The notes under the pieces are model-generated. The model was not told the DNA's origin. It made no database searches and worked only from the letters and a program-made list of their open reading frames with translations. Source: Mycolicibacterium lacusdiani (GTDB lineage Bacteria > Actinomycetota > Actinomycetes > Mycobacteriales > Mycobacteriaceae). From it: a DNA stretch of 64,000 nt. The stretch is taken from the NCBI RefSeq assembly GCF_021916785.1, contig NZ_JAKCFC010000001.1, positions 186,001 to 250,000 of the forward strand. The letters are read 5' to 3'. Each line of letters begins with the position of its first letter. The stretch's first letter is position 1. The position numbers were made by a program, and so were the translations under genes. Of the stretch, positions 51,406-60,994 are shown in pieces.

Positions 51406-52493
51406 CCGCCGCCGAAGCGATCCGCCGGGTCGTGGTCAACTCCCTCGACGACGTGGTCATCGAGACCGTGCCGGAGGCCGAACCGAGCGCGGGCGAGGTG
51501 CGCGTGCGCAGCACGGTCGTCGGCATCTGCGGATCGGACCTGCACGCGGCGTGCGGCCACCATCCCTTCATCGACCTGCCCTACCGGCCCGGGCACGAGG
51601 TGGTGGGCGTGGTCGACGCCGTCGGACCCGGTGTCGACGACTCCTGGGTCGGCAGCCGCGTCGCCGTCGAACCCAACCTCGCGTGCGGGCACTGCCCCCA
51701 GTGCGAAGCGGGTAGGTACAACGTGTGCCGCGAGCTGCTGGTCCTCGGGTGCCAGACGCCGGGAGCCCTGGCCGACAGCTTCACCGTCGCCGCCGATCGC
51801 CTCGTCGCGCTGAACCCGACCCTCGACGACGATCACGCGATCCTCATCGAGCCGCTCGCCACGCCGATCCACGCCGTGCGCCGTGCCGCGGCGGCGGTGG
51901 GCGATCTGCGCGGTCGCCCCGTCGTCGTCATCGGCGCCGGACCGATCGGGCTGTTCGCCCTGCTGGCGGCCCGTCAGGCCGGGGCCACCGTCGTGGTCGC
52001 CGACCTACTCGCATCGAAGCGGGAGCGGGCCGAACGCCTCGGCGCCACCGGCAGTTTCGATCCGACCGCCGCCGACGCCGTCGCGGCCGCGCACCGCCTG
52101 CTGGGGGGACCGGCCGCCGTCGTCATCGACTGCGTCGCGATCGAGGGTTCAGTGGCCCAGGCCGTCGACCTGGTCGACAAGGGCGGCGCGATCATGATCG
52201 TCGGCGTCTCGTCCGGTGCGACACCGGTCCGGCTCGACCTCGTCCAGGACCGCGAACTGTCGCTGATCGGCAACCTGATGTACGTCCGGGAGGACTTCCT
52301 CGCCGCGATCGATCTGCTGGCCTCCGGAACGGTGCCGATCGACGAGTTCATCAGCGCCCGTTTCGACCTCGAGCATTCCGCGCAGGCGTTCGCCGCGTCG
52401 GCGGACCCCGAGAACGTCAAGGTGGTGGTGTCGGTCGGCAGGAGCAGTGAGCCCGTGTCGGTCGGCGCCGCATCGGTGGGGAGTTCGTCATGA
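51399..52493 (+). CDS. Zinc-dependent polyol dehydrogenase 2
   Basis: A 364-residue medium-chain zinc dehydrogenase, clearly different from the one two genes upstream. Catalytic zinc region: VGICGSDLHAACGHHPFIDLP and GHE. Structural zinc Cys set: LACGHCPQCEAGRYNVC. Cofactor fold: VVIGAGPIGLFALLAARQAG with ADLLASKRERAE. The ATG at 51399 overlaps the SDR stop by seven bases; a GTG at 51402 is the alternative. The C-terminus has a Ser/Gly/Val-rich tail of about 15 residues. It overlaps the ABC ATPase gene by four bases. Confidence 0.87.
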   Translation: MVTAAEAIRRVVVNSLDDVVIETVPEAEPSAGEVRVRSTVVGICGSDLHAACGHHPFIDLPYRPGHEVVGVVDAVGPGVDDSWVGSRVAVEPNLACGHCPQCEAGRYNVCRELLVLGCQTPGALADSFTVAADRLVALNPTLDDDHAILIEPLATPIHAVRRAAAAVGDLRGRPVVVIGAGPIGLFALLAARQAGATVVVADLLASKRERAERLGATGSFDPTAADAVAAAHRLLGGPAAVVIDCVAIEGSVAQAVDLVDKGGAIMIVGVSSGATPVRLDLVQDRELSLIGNLMYVREDFLAAIDLLASGTVPIDEFISARFDLEHSAQAFAASADPENVKVVVSVGRSSEPVSVGAASVGSSS

Positions 52494-54091
52494 CAGCTCC
52501 TTCCCCGTCGCTTCGCTCGCCCCAGGCCGCCATTCTCGAGTGTTCCGACATCACCAAGAGCTTCGGCGGGGTGCCCGTTCTGCGCGGCATCACGCTCAAC
52601 CTCGAACCCGGCACCGTCACGGCGCTGGCGGGCGAGAACGGTGCGGGCAAGTCGACGCTGATGAAGATCGTCAGCGGCCAGTACAGCGCCGACTCCGGTG
52701 ACGTCACCGTCCAGGGCACCCACCTGGCGCCAGGCAATCCGCGTGACGCCGTCCGGCACGGCGTGGCGATCGTGCCCCAGGAACTCGCGTCCATCGAGGA
52801 CATGACGGTCTACGAGAACCTGTTCGTGGGGCGGGAACTGAAGCGCGGGCCGTTCCTGAACCGCAAGGCGATGATCGACGAGGCGAAGGAGACGCTCTCG
52901 GCCTTCGACGTCGCCATCTCGCCGACCGCGCGAATGGGCAGCCTGCCCGTCGGGCTGCGCCAGATCGTCGAGATCGTGAAGGCCGCGCGCACCGGCGCTC
53001 AGGTCGTCATGCTCGACGAGCCCACGTCCGCGATCTCCGAACGCGAGGTCGAGGGCCTCTACGGCATCGTGCGCCGGTTGCGCGACCACGGCGTCGCCAT
53101 GGTCTACACGACGCACAAGATGGCCGAGATCCGCGCCATCGCCGACCGGGTGGTGGTGCTGCGCGATGGCGGGCTCATCCTCGACGAGCCGCTCACCAAC
53201 GTGACCGACGACGACATCGTCACCGCGATGATCGGCCGGGAACTCGACGCGCTGTTCCCCGCCCGCGTCGACCCCAAGGCGGAAGCGGTGCTCGAGGTCA
53301 GGGACCTGCACGTGGACGGTGCGTCGGGGCCCGTGTCGTTCTCGGTTCGGTCCGGCGAAATCCTCGGTCTCGCAGGCCTCGTCGGCGCCGGACGCACCGA
53401 GCTCCTCGAGGCGATCTTCGGTGCGCGGCACACCTCGTCCGGCGAGATCGTCGTGCGCGGCCGGACCGTGAAGCGCAACTCCCCGGCAGCGGCCATCGCC
53501 GACGGCATGGCGATGGTGCCCGAGGACCGCAAGATCTCCGGCGTCGTGCTGTCGATGAGCGTGCTGGACAACGGATCGCTACCCCGCCTGTCGGCGTTCA
53601 GCGTCGCGGGTTGGCTACGCGGCAAGGCCAGGACGACGGCCGTCTCCGACGTGATGAAGTCGGTGCGGCTGCGCAGCAGCGGCTTAAGCCAGCAGGTCGG
53701 GACGCTGTCGGGCGGCAACCAGCAGAAGGTGGTGCTGGCCAGGTGGCTGACCGGTGACGTCAACGTGCTGCTGCTCGACGAGCCCACCCGCGGCGTCGAC
53801 GTCGGCGCCCGCAGCGAGATCTACCGCATCATCACCGAGTTCGCCGAGGCAGGCATGGCGGTGGTGATGGCGTCGTCGGACATGCCCGAGATCATCGGTC
53901 TGTCGCACCGGGCGTTCGTCATGCGCGACGGCGCGCTGGTCGGAGAACTCGACCGCGACGCACTCGACCACCCGGCCGTCCAGGAATCCGTGTTCCGCAT
54001 GGCGACCGCACTCGACGGGCCCCAGCACCCCGAGAGCCCATCAACCCCCACGGCCGGAGATCGGCCCCAGTCACCGGAGGCAACATCGTGA
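52490..54091 (+). CDS. Sugar ABC transporter ATPase (RbsA-type, two nucleotide-binding domains)
   Basis: A 533-residue double ABC ATPase of the ribose/autoinducer type. Domain 1 has Walker A LAGENGAGKSTLMKIVSGQY and Walker B VVMLDEPTSAIS; its signature reads LPVGLRQIVEIVKAA, a degenerate form. Domain 2 has GLAGLVGAGRTELLEAIFGA in place of Walker A and the full signature LSGGNQQKVVLARWL with Walker B LLLDEPTRGVDVG. The asymmetry is normal for this family. It powers the permease that follows, whose GTG start overlaps its stop. Confidence 0.93.
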   Translation: MTAPSPSLRSPQAAILECSDITKSFGGVPVLRGITLNLEPGTVTALAGENGAGKSTLMKIVSGQYSADSGDVTVQGTHLAPGNPRDAVRHGVAIVPQELASIEDMTVYENLFVGRELKRGPFLNRKAMIDEAKETLSAFDVAISPTARMGSLPVGLRQIVEIVKAARTGAQVVMLDEPTSAISEREVEGLYGIVRRLRDHGVAMVYTTHKMAEIRAIADRVVVLRDGGLILDEPLTNVTDDDIVTAMIGRELDALFPARVDPKAEAVLEVRDLHVDGASGPVSFSVRSGEILGLAGLVGAGRTELLEAIFGARHTSSGEIVVRGRTVKRNSPAAAIADGMAMVPEDRKISGVVLSMSVLDNGSLPRLSAFSVAGWLRGKARTTAVSDVMKSVRLRSSGLSQQVGTLSGGNQQKVVLARWLTGDVNVLLLDEPTRGVDVGARSEIYRIITEFAEAGMAVVMASSDMPEIIGLSHRAFVMRDGALVGELDRDALDHPAVQESVFRMATALDGPQHPESPSTPTAGDRPQSPEATS

Positions 54092-55122
54092 CCACCCAAC
54101 TCGACACCGAAGGCGGCCAGGAGGGATCCAAGACCGTCGTCGCGTCGCCGACGACGGGCGAGCCCGTGCGGCTGTTCTCCCGCGAATGGCTCAGCGGCAT
54201 GGCGCTGCGCTACTCGATGGTGATCATCATGCTGCTGGTGATCGCGTACTTCAGTTACCGCAGTGCGCGTTTCGGCACCGTCGACAACCTGGTGACGATC
54301 CTGGTGGCGGCGGCGCCCTTCGCGCTGATCGCGCTGGGACAGACCCTGGTCGTGCTCACCGGCGGCATCGACCTGTCCGTGGGCAGCGTCATCGCGGTGT
54401 CGGCCATGGCGGGCGCCGCCACGGCCAAGGCCAACCCGGGCCAGGTCTGGATGACGGTCCTGGTCGCCATGGTGGTCGGACTCGCCGTCGGCTCGGTCAA
54501 CGGAATCCTGGTCTCGCGCATAAACGTTCCACCGTTCATCGCGACGTTGGGCACACTGACCGCGGGGTCGGGTCTCGCCTACGTCATCGGCGGCGGCGCA
54601 CCGATCAACGGCCTGCCCGCCGAGTTCGGGTCCATTGCCAACACCAAGATCCTCGGCCTGCAGATCCCGGTGCTCGTGATGATCATCGGCATCATCGTGC
54701 TGATGGTCGTGATGCGGCGAACCACCTACGGCATGCGCGTGTACGCCGTGGGCGGCAACCGCAACGCCGCCGAGATCGCGGGCATCAACGCCAAGAACGT
54801 GCTCTTCAGCGTCTACGCGCTGACCGGCCTGCTGGCGGGCATTTCCGGCGTCATGCTGGCGTCCCGCGTCATCTCGGGTCCGCCCAACCTCGGTCAGGGC
54901 TACGAGCTCGATGCCATTGCCGCCGTGGTGATCGGTGGCGCCAGCCTGATGGGCGGCCGCGGCACCATCTGGGGAACGGTGCTGGGCCTGTTCATCATTC
55001 AGACGCTCAACAACGGCCTCGACATCCTCGTCGTGCCCGCCTACTGGCAGGACGTCATCAAGGGCGTCCTGATCGTCGCGGCAGTCGCCGTGGACGTCTG
55101 GTCCAACCGCCGAAGAACCTGA
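54088..55122 (+). CDS. Sugar ABC transporter permease (RbsC-type)
   Basis: A 344-residue integral membrane protein with about 8-10 hydrophobic helices. Signature segments are LVVLTGGIDLSVGSVIAVSA and INVPPFIATLGTLTAGSGLA, and the cytoplasmic coupling loop YAVGGNRNAAEIAGINAKNV. All are typical of RbsC-type permeases. The first ~40 residues are polar and cytoplasmic. It starts at GTG 54088 within the ATPase stop overlap. A 63-base gap then separates it from the first binding-protein gene. Confidence 0.93.
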   Translation: MTTQLDTEGGQEGSKTVVASPTTGEPVRLFSREWLSGMALRYSMVIIMLLVIAYFSYRSARFGTVDNLVTILVAAAPFALIALGQTLVVLTGGIDLSVGSVIAVSAMAGAATAKANPGQVWMTVLVAMVVGLAVGSVNGILVSRINVPPFIATLGTLTAGSGLAYVIGGGAPINGLPAEFGSIANTKILGLQIPVLVMIIGIIVLMVVMRRTTYGMRVYAVGGNRNAAEIAGINAKNVLFSVYALTGLLAGISGVMLASRVISGPPNLGQGYELDAIAAVVIGGASLMGGRGTIWGTVLGLFIIQTLNNGLDILVVPAYWQDVIKGVLIVAAVAVDVWSNRRRT

Positions 55123-55185
55123 CCCGCCCTCGCGGATTCACCATTCATCGATCCGAACACCGACACAACGAGAAGGAATGACCAG

Positions 55186-56223
55186 ATGAGACTGACAACG
55201 AAGTTCGTCACCATCGCCGCGGCAGGAGTGCTGGGGCTTGGACTGTCCGGCTGTGGCGCCGGCGACACCGAGGCCAACAGCGACACCACCCGCGTCGGCG
55301 TGTCGGTGTACGACATGAGCTCGTTCATCACCGCCGGCAAGGAGGGCATGGACCAGTACGCCAAGGACAACAACATCGAACTGGTCTGGAACTCCGCCAA
55401 CCTCGACGTCTCCACCCAGGCCAACCAGGTCGACTCGATGATCAACCAGGGTGTCGACGCCATCATCGTCGTTCCCGTGCAGGCTGATTCGCTCGGACCG
55501 CAGGTCGCCTCGGCCAAGGCCAAGAACATCCCCCTGGTGCCGGTCAACGCCGCGCTCGACAGCAAGGAGATCGCAGGCAACGTCCAGCCCGATGACGTCG
55601 CCGCCGGCGAGCAGGAAATGCAGATGATGGCCGACGCCCTCGGCGGCCGCGGCAACATCGTGGTCCTGCAGGGGCCCTTGGGCCAATCCGGTGAACTCCA
55701 GCGCACCGAAGGCATCAACAACGTCCTGCGCAAGTACCCGGACATCAAGGTGCTCGCCATGGACACCGCCAACTGGAAGCGTGACGAGGCCGTCAACAAG
55801 ATGAAGAACTGGATCTCCGGTTTCGGTGACCAGATCAACGGTGTGGTGGCCGAGAACGACGACATGGGTCTTGGCGCACTGCAGGCGCTCAAGGAGTCGG
55901 GACGCACTGTGCCGATCGTGGGCATCGACGGCATCGAGGACGGACTCAACGCCGTCAAGAGCGGTGAGTTCATCGGCACGTCGCTGCAGAACGGCACCGT
56001 CGAGCTGGCCGCCGGGCTGGCCGTCGCCAACGCGCTCGCCAAGGGCGAGCAGGTCAACACCGAGCCGGTCTACGTGATGCCCGCCATCACCAAGGAGAAC
56101 GTCGACGTCGCGATCGAGCACGTCGTCACCGAGCGGCAGAAGTTCCTCGAGGGTCTCACCGCGCTGACCACCGAGAACCTCAAGACCGGCAACATCGCCT
56201 ACGAAGGCATCCCCGGACAGTAA
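55186..56223 (+). CDS. Sugar ABC solute-binding lipoprotein, copy 1
   Basis: A 345-residue lipoprotein. The signal peptide ends in a lipobox LGLSG-C (about residue 23), so it is anchored outside the membrane. The type I binding-protein fold shows [52 protein letters not shown] and [15 protein letters not shown]. It is nearly identical over most of its length to the next gene. From memory, structures of M. smegmatis binding proteins of this type contain polyols such as xylitol and D-threitol. A GAGAAGGAATG site precedes the ATG. Confidence 0.92.
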   Translation: MRLTTKFVTIAAAGVLGLGLSGCGAGDTEANSDTTRVGVSVYDMSSFITAGKEGMDQYAKDNNIELVWNSANLDVSTQANQVDSMINQGVDAIIVVPVQADSLGPQVASAKAKNIPLVPVNAALDSKEIAGNVQPDDVAAGEQEMQMMADALGGRGNIVVLQGPLGQSGELQRTEGINNVLRKYPDIKVLAMDTANWKRDEAVNKMKNWISGFGDQINGVVAENDDMGLGALQALKESGRTVPIVGIDGIEDGLNAVKSGEFIGTSLQNGTVELAAGLAVANALAKGEQVNTEPVYVMPAITKENVDVAIEHVVTERQKFLEGLTALTTENLKTGNIAYEGIPGQ

Positions 56224-56229
56224 ACACGT

Positions 56230-56282
56230 GCGATTCGTGGAGCATCTCCCGCGCTCAGCGCAGGAAATGCTCCACGAATCGC
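56230..56282 (+). terminator. Intercistronic hairpin between the two binding-protein genes
   Basis: A perfect 16-bp stem, GCGATTCGTGGAGCAT (56230-56245) with 56267-56282, encloses a 21-base loop that can form a small GCGC inner stem. It lies between tandem paralogues of one operon. It could stabilise the upstream message or partly terminate it, giving unequal amounts of the two proteins. No T-tract follows. Confidence 0.65.
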
Positions 56283-56300
56283 GAAACAGGAAGGAATCGA

Positions 56301-57350
56301 ATGAGACTGACGACCAAACTGGGCGTAGTCGCCTCGGCAGGGTTGTTGACACTGGGCATGACGGCCTGCGGGGCGGGCGACACCGAGGCCAACAGCGGGA
56401 CCACCCGCATCGGCGTCACGGTGTACGACATGAGTTCGTTCATCACCGCCGGCAAGGAGGGTATGGAGACCTATGCCAAGGCCAATGACATCGAACTGGT
56501 GTGGAACTCGGCCAACAACGACGTCTCCACCCAGGCCAGCCAGGTCGACTCCCTGATCAACCAGGGCGTCGCCGCGATCATCGTCGTTCCCGTGCAGGCG
56601 GATTCACTCGCCCCGCAGGTCGCGTCGGCCAAGGCGAAGAACATCCCGTTGCTCGCGGTCAACGCAGCACTGGACACCCCGGACCTGGCGGGCAACGTGC
56701 AGCCCGACGACGTGGCCGCCGGTGAGCAGGAGATGCAGATGATGGCCGACCGCCTGGGCGGCCGGGGCAACATCGTCGTCCTGCAGGGCCCGCTCGGTGG
56801 ATCCGGTGAGATCAACCGCGGCAAGGGTATCGACAACGTGCTCGCCAAGTACCCGGACATCAAGGTGCTGGCCAAGGACACGGCGAACTGGAAGCGCGAC
56901 GAAGCGGTCAACAAGATGAAGAACTGGATCTCCAGCTTCGGACCGCAGATCAACGGCGTCGTCGCCCAGAACGACGACATGGGTCTCGGCGCGCTGCAGG
57001 CACTCAAGGAGGCCAACCGCACCGACGTCCCGATCGTCGGGATCGACGGCATCGAGGACGGGCTGAACGCCGTCAAGAGCGGTGAGTTCATCGGCACCTC
57101 CCTGCAGAACGGCACCGTCGAGCTGTCGGCGGGCCTGGCTGTGGCCAACGCGCTGGTCAAGGGTGAGCAGGTCAACACCGAACCGGTGTACGTCATGCCG
57201 GCCATCACCAAGGAGAACGTCGACGTCGCACTCGAGCACGTCGTCACCGACCGCCAGAAGTTCCTGGACGGTCTCACCGAGTTGACCGCGTCGAACCTCA
57301 AGAGCGGCGACATTGCCTACGAGGGGATTCCGGGGCAGAAGCAGCCCTAG
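56301..57350 (+). CDS. Sugar ABC solute-binding lipoprotein, copy 2
   Basis: A 349-residue paralogue of the preceding gene with the same lipobox architecture (lipid-modified Cys near residue 23, MTACG). Most residues are the same in both copies, including [28 protein letters not shown] and [19 protein letters not shown]. Differences cluster in the signal peptide, in the residue 115-130 region ([16 protein letters not shown] versus [16 protein letters not shown]) and around residues 165-185. One residue is inserted near ANRTDVP. The strongest conservation surrounds the likely ligand-binding segments. It is the last gene of the operon and is followed by a hairpin. Confidence 0.92.
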   Translation: MRLTTKLGVVASAGLLTLGMTACGAGDTEANSGTTRIGVTVYDMSSFITAGKEGMETYAKANDIELVWNSANNDVSTQASQVDSLINQGVAAIIVVPVQADSLAPQVASAKAKNIPLLAVNAALDTPDLAGNVQPDDVAAGEQEMQMMADRLGGRGNIVVLQGPLGGSGEINRGKGIDNVLAKYPDIKVLAKDTANWKRDEAVNKMKNWISSFGPQINGVVAQNDDMGLGALQALKEANRTDVPIVGIDGIEDGLNAVKSGEFIGTSLQNGTVELSAGLAVANALVKGEQVNTEPVYVMPAITKENVDVALEHVVTDRQKFLDGLTELTASNLKSGDIAYEGIPGQKQP

Positions 57351-57385
57351 TCGCGAATACCGGCAGGTTCTCGACGGGGTGACTG

Positions 57386-57431
57386 TGGGCCCCGTGTACG
57401 CGCGTCGCGTGACATGCGTACACGGGGCCCA
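57386..57431 (+). terminator. Operon-end hairpin
   Basis: TGGGCCCCGTGTACGC (57386-57401) pairs perfectly with 57416-57431 over a 14-base loop. It lies 35 bases after the stop of the second binding-protein gene and about 70 bases before the VOC gene start, and is the likely end of the ten-gene transcript. Confidence 0.78.
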
Positions 57432-57500
57432 TACTCGTCTAGCGATGAGTTTCGGTCCCGCCCATGGTCGGTATGGAGAACTCAACGAAGGGAATCGATC

Positions 57501-57854
57501 GTGTCCATCGAACACGTGCTGTCGGTAGTCCCGGTGTCCGATCTCGATCGGGCGAACGCCTGGTACGAGAAGCTCTTCGGCCGCCCCGCCGACAACAACC
57601 CCATGCCCGTGCTCGTCGAGTGGCAGGTGGTCCCGGGTGGCTGGGTTCAGGTGTTCGTCGACGCCGACCGCGCCGGATCGGGCTTGCTCAACTTCGCCGT
57701 CGACGACCTGCGAGCCCACGTCGCAGAGGCGGCCGAGCGCGGCCTGACGCCCGGCGACGTCGAGGACGTCGACAAGGGTGTCCTGCTGTCGACGCTACGA
57801 GATCCCGACGGCAACCTGATCCGGTTGATCGGCGACTTCCGCGTCGAGTACTAG
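57501..57854 (+). CDS. VOC-family (glyoxalase-like) protein
   Basis: A 117-residue single vicinal-oxygen-chelate module pair. It has the family start SIEHVLSVVPVSDLDRANAW with YEKLFGR, a middle strand WQVVPGGWVQVFVD, and the C-terminal LLSTLRDPDGNLIRLIGDF (DPDGNxI motif, with a possible metal ligand). Members range from glyoxalases to antibiotic-binding proteins; the function here is unknown. The GTG at 57501 follows GAAGGGA at eight bases. Its TAG stop shares bases with the stop of the opposite-strand ATPase gene (CTAG at 57851-57854). Confidence 0.85.
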   Translation: MSIEHVLSVVPVSDLDRANAWYEKLFGRPADNNPMPVLVEWQVVPGGWVQVFVDADRAGSGLLNFAVDDLRAHVAEAAERGLTPGDVEDVDKGVLLSTLRDPDGNLIRLIGDFRVEY

Positions 57855-60800
57855 CGCGCCGTTCTCGGCGCAAGCGGACGCTGAGCGATCTCGAGAACCT
57901 CGTCGGTGGTCGGCGGACTCTGCGGGTGGTGCGACAGACACCACGGCGTCCGAATCCGATGAAAGGCAAGCCCTTCCAGCGCCACGTAGAAGTTGCCTGC
58001 CCGCAGCTTGCTGATGTCGGGGACCTCACCGCCCTTGACGCGCGCCATCTCCCTGGCCGTAGCGATCTGGGCGGGCGCGTTGAGCAGGCCGTAGAACTGC
58101 GTGGTCGAGTTGCCGGGGATGTGCAGGTGCAGGCCGCGGGGCGCCTGCGTCGCAAACACCAGTCCCAGCCCATACTTTCGGGCCTGGGACACCAGCGCCA
58201 GCGTGCTTCGCGTGCAGGCGGTGTAGCGGTCGGACGGTGCGAAGTTCTGCGCCTCGTCCATCACGAGCAGGCCGCCGAGCGGGCGGTCGGCCGCCGGATT
58301 CCGCTTGATCCAGGAGAACAGCGCCATCTGCAGCTGGTTGACGAAGCCCTCGCGCTGCTGGTCGCTGGTCAACCCGATCATGTTGATCACCGACACCCGG
58401 GCGCGATAGCCCTCCGACGGAGTGAGCAGCACACCGGGATCCGCCGGGGTACCGCTGCCGCCGAACAGGGGATCGTTCACCATCGCGGCGTGCAGGTTGG
58501 CCGAGAGTTCGGCTGCCAGCTTCGCGCCCTTGGGCAGCTCGCTGACGCCGTCGGGCAGGTCGCCGAGCATGGCGATGAATCCCGGTAGCGTGGCCTGGGT
58601 TTCGCGCCGCGCGTAGTGGCGCAACGCGACCTTGAGCACGGCGCGCGACTGCATCGCCTTCGCCGTGTTGCCGGTGATCAACGCGCGCGGCTCCAGCGCG
58701 GCGACCGCCGAGTCGACGGCATCCTCGAATTCCTCGGCGCTGTCGCGCACTCCGTCGAAGTCGGGCAGCGGCTGGAACGACAGCGGTCTGCCGGAGTTCC
58801 TGCGCGGCGTCCACACCACGACCTCGGTGCCAGCGAAGTACTGCTCGGCGCGCGCGTCGTCCGAGGGATCCCACCCGTCGGGGCGCTGCGGCCACGGGTC
58901 GCCGAGCCGGGACAGGTCGTTGTTCGGGTCGAGCACGATCGACGAGACCCCGCGCAGCGCGGCCTCTTCGATGAGCCGTCGGATGAGCACCGTCTTGCCG
59001 GAGCCGGAGCCGGCGAAGATCGAGGTGTGCTTGCGCAGTGCGGCGAGGTCGACGGTCACCGCGCCGTCGCTGGCGTCGACGCCGAGGGGCAACTCGTGGG
59101 CCGACGCCGCGACGGTCGGATACGCCACCGCAGCGGATTCGCCCGAAGCCTGAGCCGACGGCACCGGCACCGGCACCGGCGGCGGCTCGTCGCCGGCGAG
59201 GTCGCCAAGTGCCGTGCGCAGCAGTGCCACCGAGTGCGCGGGCCTGCGGGTGCGCAACCACGCCGTCAGCCCGGCGTCGTCGTCCTCCAGCATGTCCCGT
59301 AGCGCGAAGCCGGTGCGCAGATCGTCGTCGGACATCGTCAGCGTGCGGCCACCGGCGGCCTCGAACTCGGCGATCAGTTCGGCGGTCTTCTTGCCGCTCG
59401 GCCACGGTGTGTTGCGGAGCAGGAACAGTCGCCGCTTCTGAGAGCCGGACGCGGAACCCGCTGCGCTGCTGGCGTTTCGGATCCTGGTCTGCGCCGCGAT
59501 CGCATTGGTGGCGGCGATCGCACGGAACGCCCAGTGCCGCTCGTCGTCGGTCGAGGACTCCAGGCTCTGGCGCAGCCGGGCGTGCAGCGGCGGCTTGTGC
59601 CCCGGTGGGGGATCGAGCCGGAACGCCTGCTCCTCCTCGCCCAGCTCGGCGATCCAGGCGTCCAGCACCGCACCCAGCAGCGCGGGCACGGTGGTGTCCT
59701 CGCCGTCGGGTTCCAGTGCAGCGGCGGGCACCGCGCGGCGCCGGTACTCCGCGAAGACGGCATCCAGACCGGTCGGGTCGGTGTCGCCGGCCCGGGGTTC
59801 GCCCGCGGGCACCTCGTCGGGTGCCGTGAGCGAGGCCAACTCGACCAGCGTGTCGCGTTCGAGGCAGCGGCGGACGTGGGCGTCGGCACGCTTGAGCAGT
59901 TCACGCGGCGTGAATTGGGGCGCCTCGTCGAACGCCGACGGCAGGATCGGCCAGCTCGGGTACGGCGGCGTGAAGCCCTTCGCGGCATAGCTGGTGGAGA
60001 ACCGGCGCTCGAGGATGGCGCGGCCGAGAGCGGCGGTCGGCAGCGGCCGCAGCGGTGCGGTGACCCGGAACCGGTCGCTCACCGTGCCCACCGCGCGGGT
60101 TTCGATGGACTCCCACACCGCGGGCAGACACGCGACGACGGCGGGGGAGCGGCGCATGGTCTGGCGGATCGCCATCAGGCCGTGGGCGACGTGTTCGAGG
60201 TCGCGGTTGTCCGTGCGGCCCGCCACCTCGGTGGCATCGGTCGACTGGGCCAGCAGCGTGTCGATCTGGTCGATCGCCAATACGGCGGGTCCGGCCAGCG
60301 CGATGATCCGGGAGATCTGACGCACCGACTCCTGCGGTGTCAGCGTGGGATTGGGCAGCCGCCACGCGGCGCGCGCAGCGTCGTCGAGGTCGTTGCCGGA
60401 CAGGAAGGCCTGTCCTACGTCCTGCAGTCCCAGGTCGCCGGATCCGAGCAGGACCAATGCCCGCAACGTATGGTGGCATTCCCTGACGGTGGCGCGGTGT
60501 TCGCGGTGCAGCGCGTTGACGAAGCGTTCGACGATCTCGGGTGTCACGTCGTCGTCACCGATGAGCGATCGACGGTCCGCCCGCCCGACGTGCGCCAGCG
60601 TCGAGAGTTCCCACAGCAGGTCCTTCAGCTGGGTCTCGCGCTCGCCGCCGGGCCGGTTGAGGCTGTCGAGGATGCCGCCGTGGGCGGACTGCCAGAAGCT
60701 GGTGGCGTCGAGCAGTTCGACGAGCAGGAAGTACCCTCCGCGGGCCTGGACGCGTTCGCGGACCTGGCCCAGCAGATGCGTCTTGCCGGACCCCGCGCGG

Positions 60801-60994
60801 CCCCTGATCACCACGCCGAGTGGGTTGGAGTCGGGATGCTCCGCCGCGTCGGAGAAGGCGGCGTCGACCTCCTCGATGGCGAACTCGTTGAGCCCGCCGA
60901 CGTGGAGGGCGCCTTGCAAGTGCCAGAGGTCGTCGGCGGTCGGCGCCCACGTCAGGCGCAGGCCCGCCAGGGCCTCGCGCTGGCCGGTGTCCAT
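57851..60994 (-). CDS. Dual ATPase: N-terminal AAA and C-terminal HerA/FtsK-like domain
   Basis: A 1047-residue cytoplasmic protein. Residues ~55-260 form an AAA/ORC-like ATPase: Walker A GRAGSGKT (65-72), Walker B VLAIDQID (238-245). Residues ~640-1000 form a HerA-type translocase: Walker A AGSGSGKT (661-668), Walker B LLVMDEAQNF (909-918), then LVFATQAPRGL (sensor/arginine region). A linker includes SGKKTAELIAEFEAAGGR. HerA-type proteins are hexameric DNA pumps that work with nucleases, and the next upstream gene but one encodes a nuclease. The ATG at 60994 overlaps the winged-helix gene stop. The combination is unusual and I know no named family. A DNA-damage or anti-phage role is inferred. 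Confidence 0.85.
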   Translation of the reverse strand: MDTGQREALAGLRLTWAPTADDLWHLQGALHVGGLNEFAIEEVDAAFSDAAEHPDSNPLGVVIRGRAGSGKTHLLGQVRERVQARGGYFLLVELLDATSFWQSAHGGILDSLNRPGGERETQLKDLLWELSTLAHVGRADRRSLIGDDDVTPEIVERFVNALHREHRATVRECHHTLRALVLLGSGDLGLQDVGQAFLSGNDLDDAARAAWRLPNPTLTPQESVRQISRIIALAGPAVLAIDQIDTLLAQSTDATEVAGRTDNRDLEHVAHGLMAIRQTMRRSPAVVACLPAVWESIETRAVGTVSDRFRVTAPLRPLPTAALGRAILERRFSTSYAAKGFTPPYPSWPILPSAFDEAPQFTPRELLKRADAHVRRCLERDTLVELASLTAPDEVPAGEPRAGDTDPTGLDAVFAEYRRRAVPAAALEPDGEDTTVPALLGAVLDAWIAELGEEEQAFRLDPPPGHKPPLHARLRQSLESSTDDERHWAFRAIAATNAIAAQTRIRNASSAAGSASGSQKRRLFLLRNTPWPSGKKTAELIAEFEAAGGRTLTMSDDDLRTGFALRDMLEDDDAGLTAWLRTRRPAHSVALLRTALGDLAGDEPPPVPVPVPSAQASGESAAVAYPTVAASAHELPLGVDASDGAVTVDLAALRKHTSIFAGSGSGKTVLIRRLIEEAALRGVSSIVLDPNNDLSRLGDPWPQRPDGWDPSDDARAEQYFAGTEVVVWTPRRNSGRPLSFQPLPDFDGVRDSAEEFEDAVDSAVAALEPRALITGNTAKAMQSRAVLKVALRHYARRETQATLPGFIAMLGDLPDGVSELPKGAKLAAELSANLHAAMVNDPLFGGSGTPADPGVLLTPSEGYRARVSVINMIGLTSDQQREGFVNQLQMALFSWIKRNPAADRPLGGLLVMDEAQNFAPSDRYTACTRSTLALVSQARKYGLGLVFATQAPRGLHLHIPGNSTTQFYGLLNAPAQIATAREMARVKGGEVPDISKLRAGNFYVALEGLAFHRIRTPWCLSHHPQSPPTTDEVLEIAQRPLAPRTAR

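Noticed and set aside
55186..57350. Possible assembly duplication of one binding-protein gene
   Set aside because: The copies differ in the signal peptide, at scattered residues and by an inserted codon, and different non-coding sequence flanks each, so both are real.
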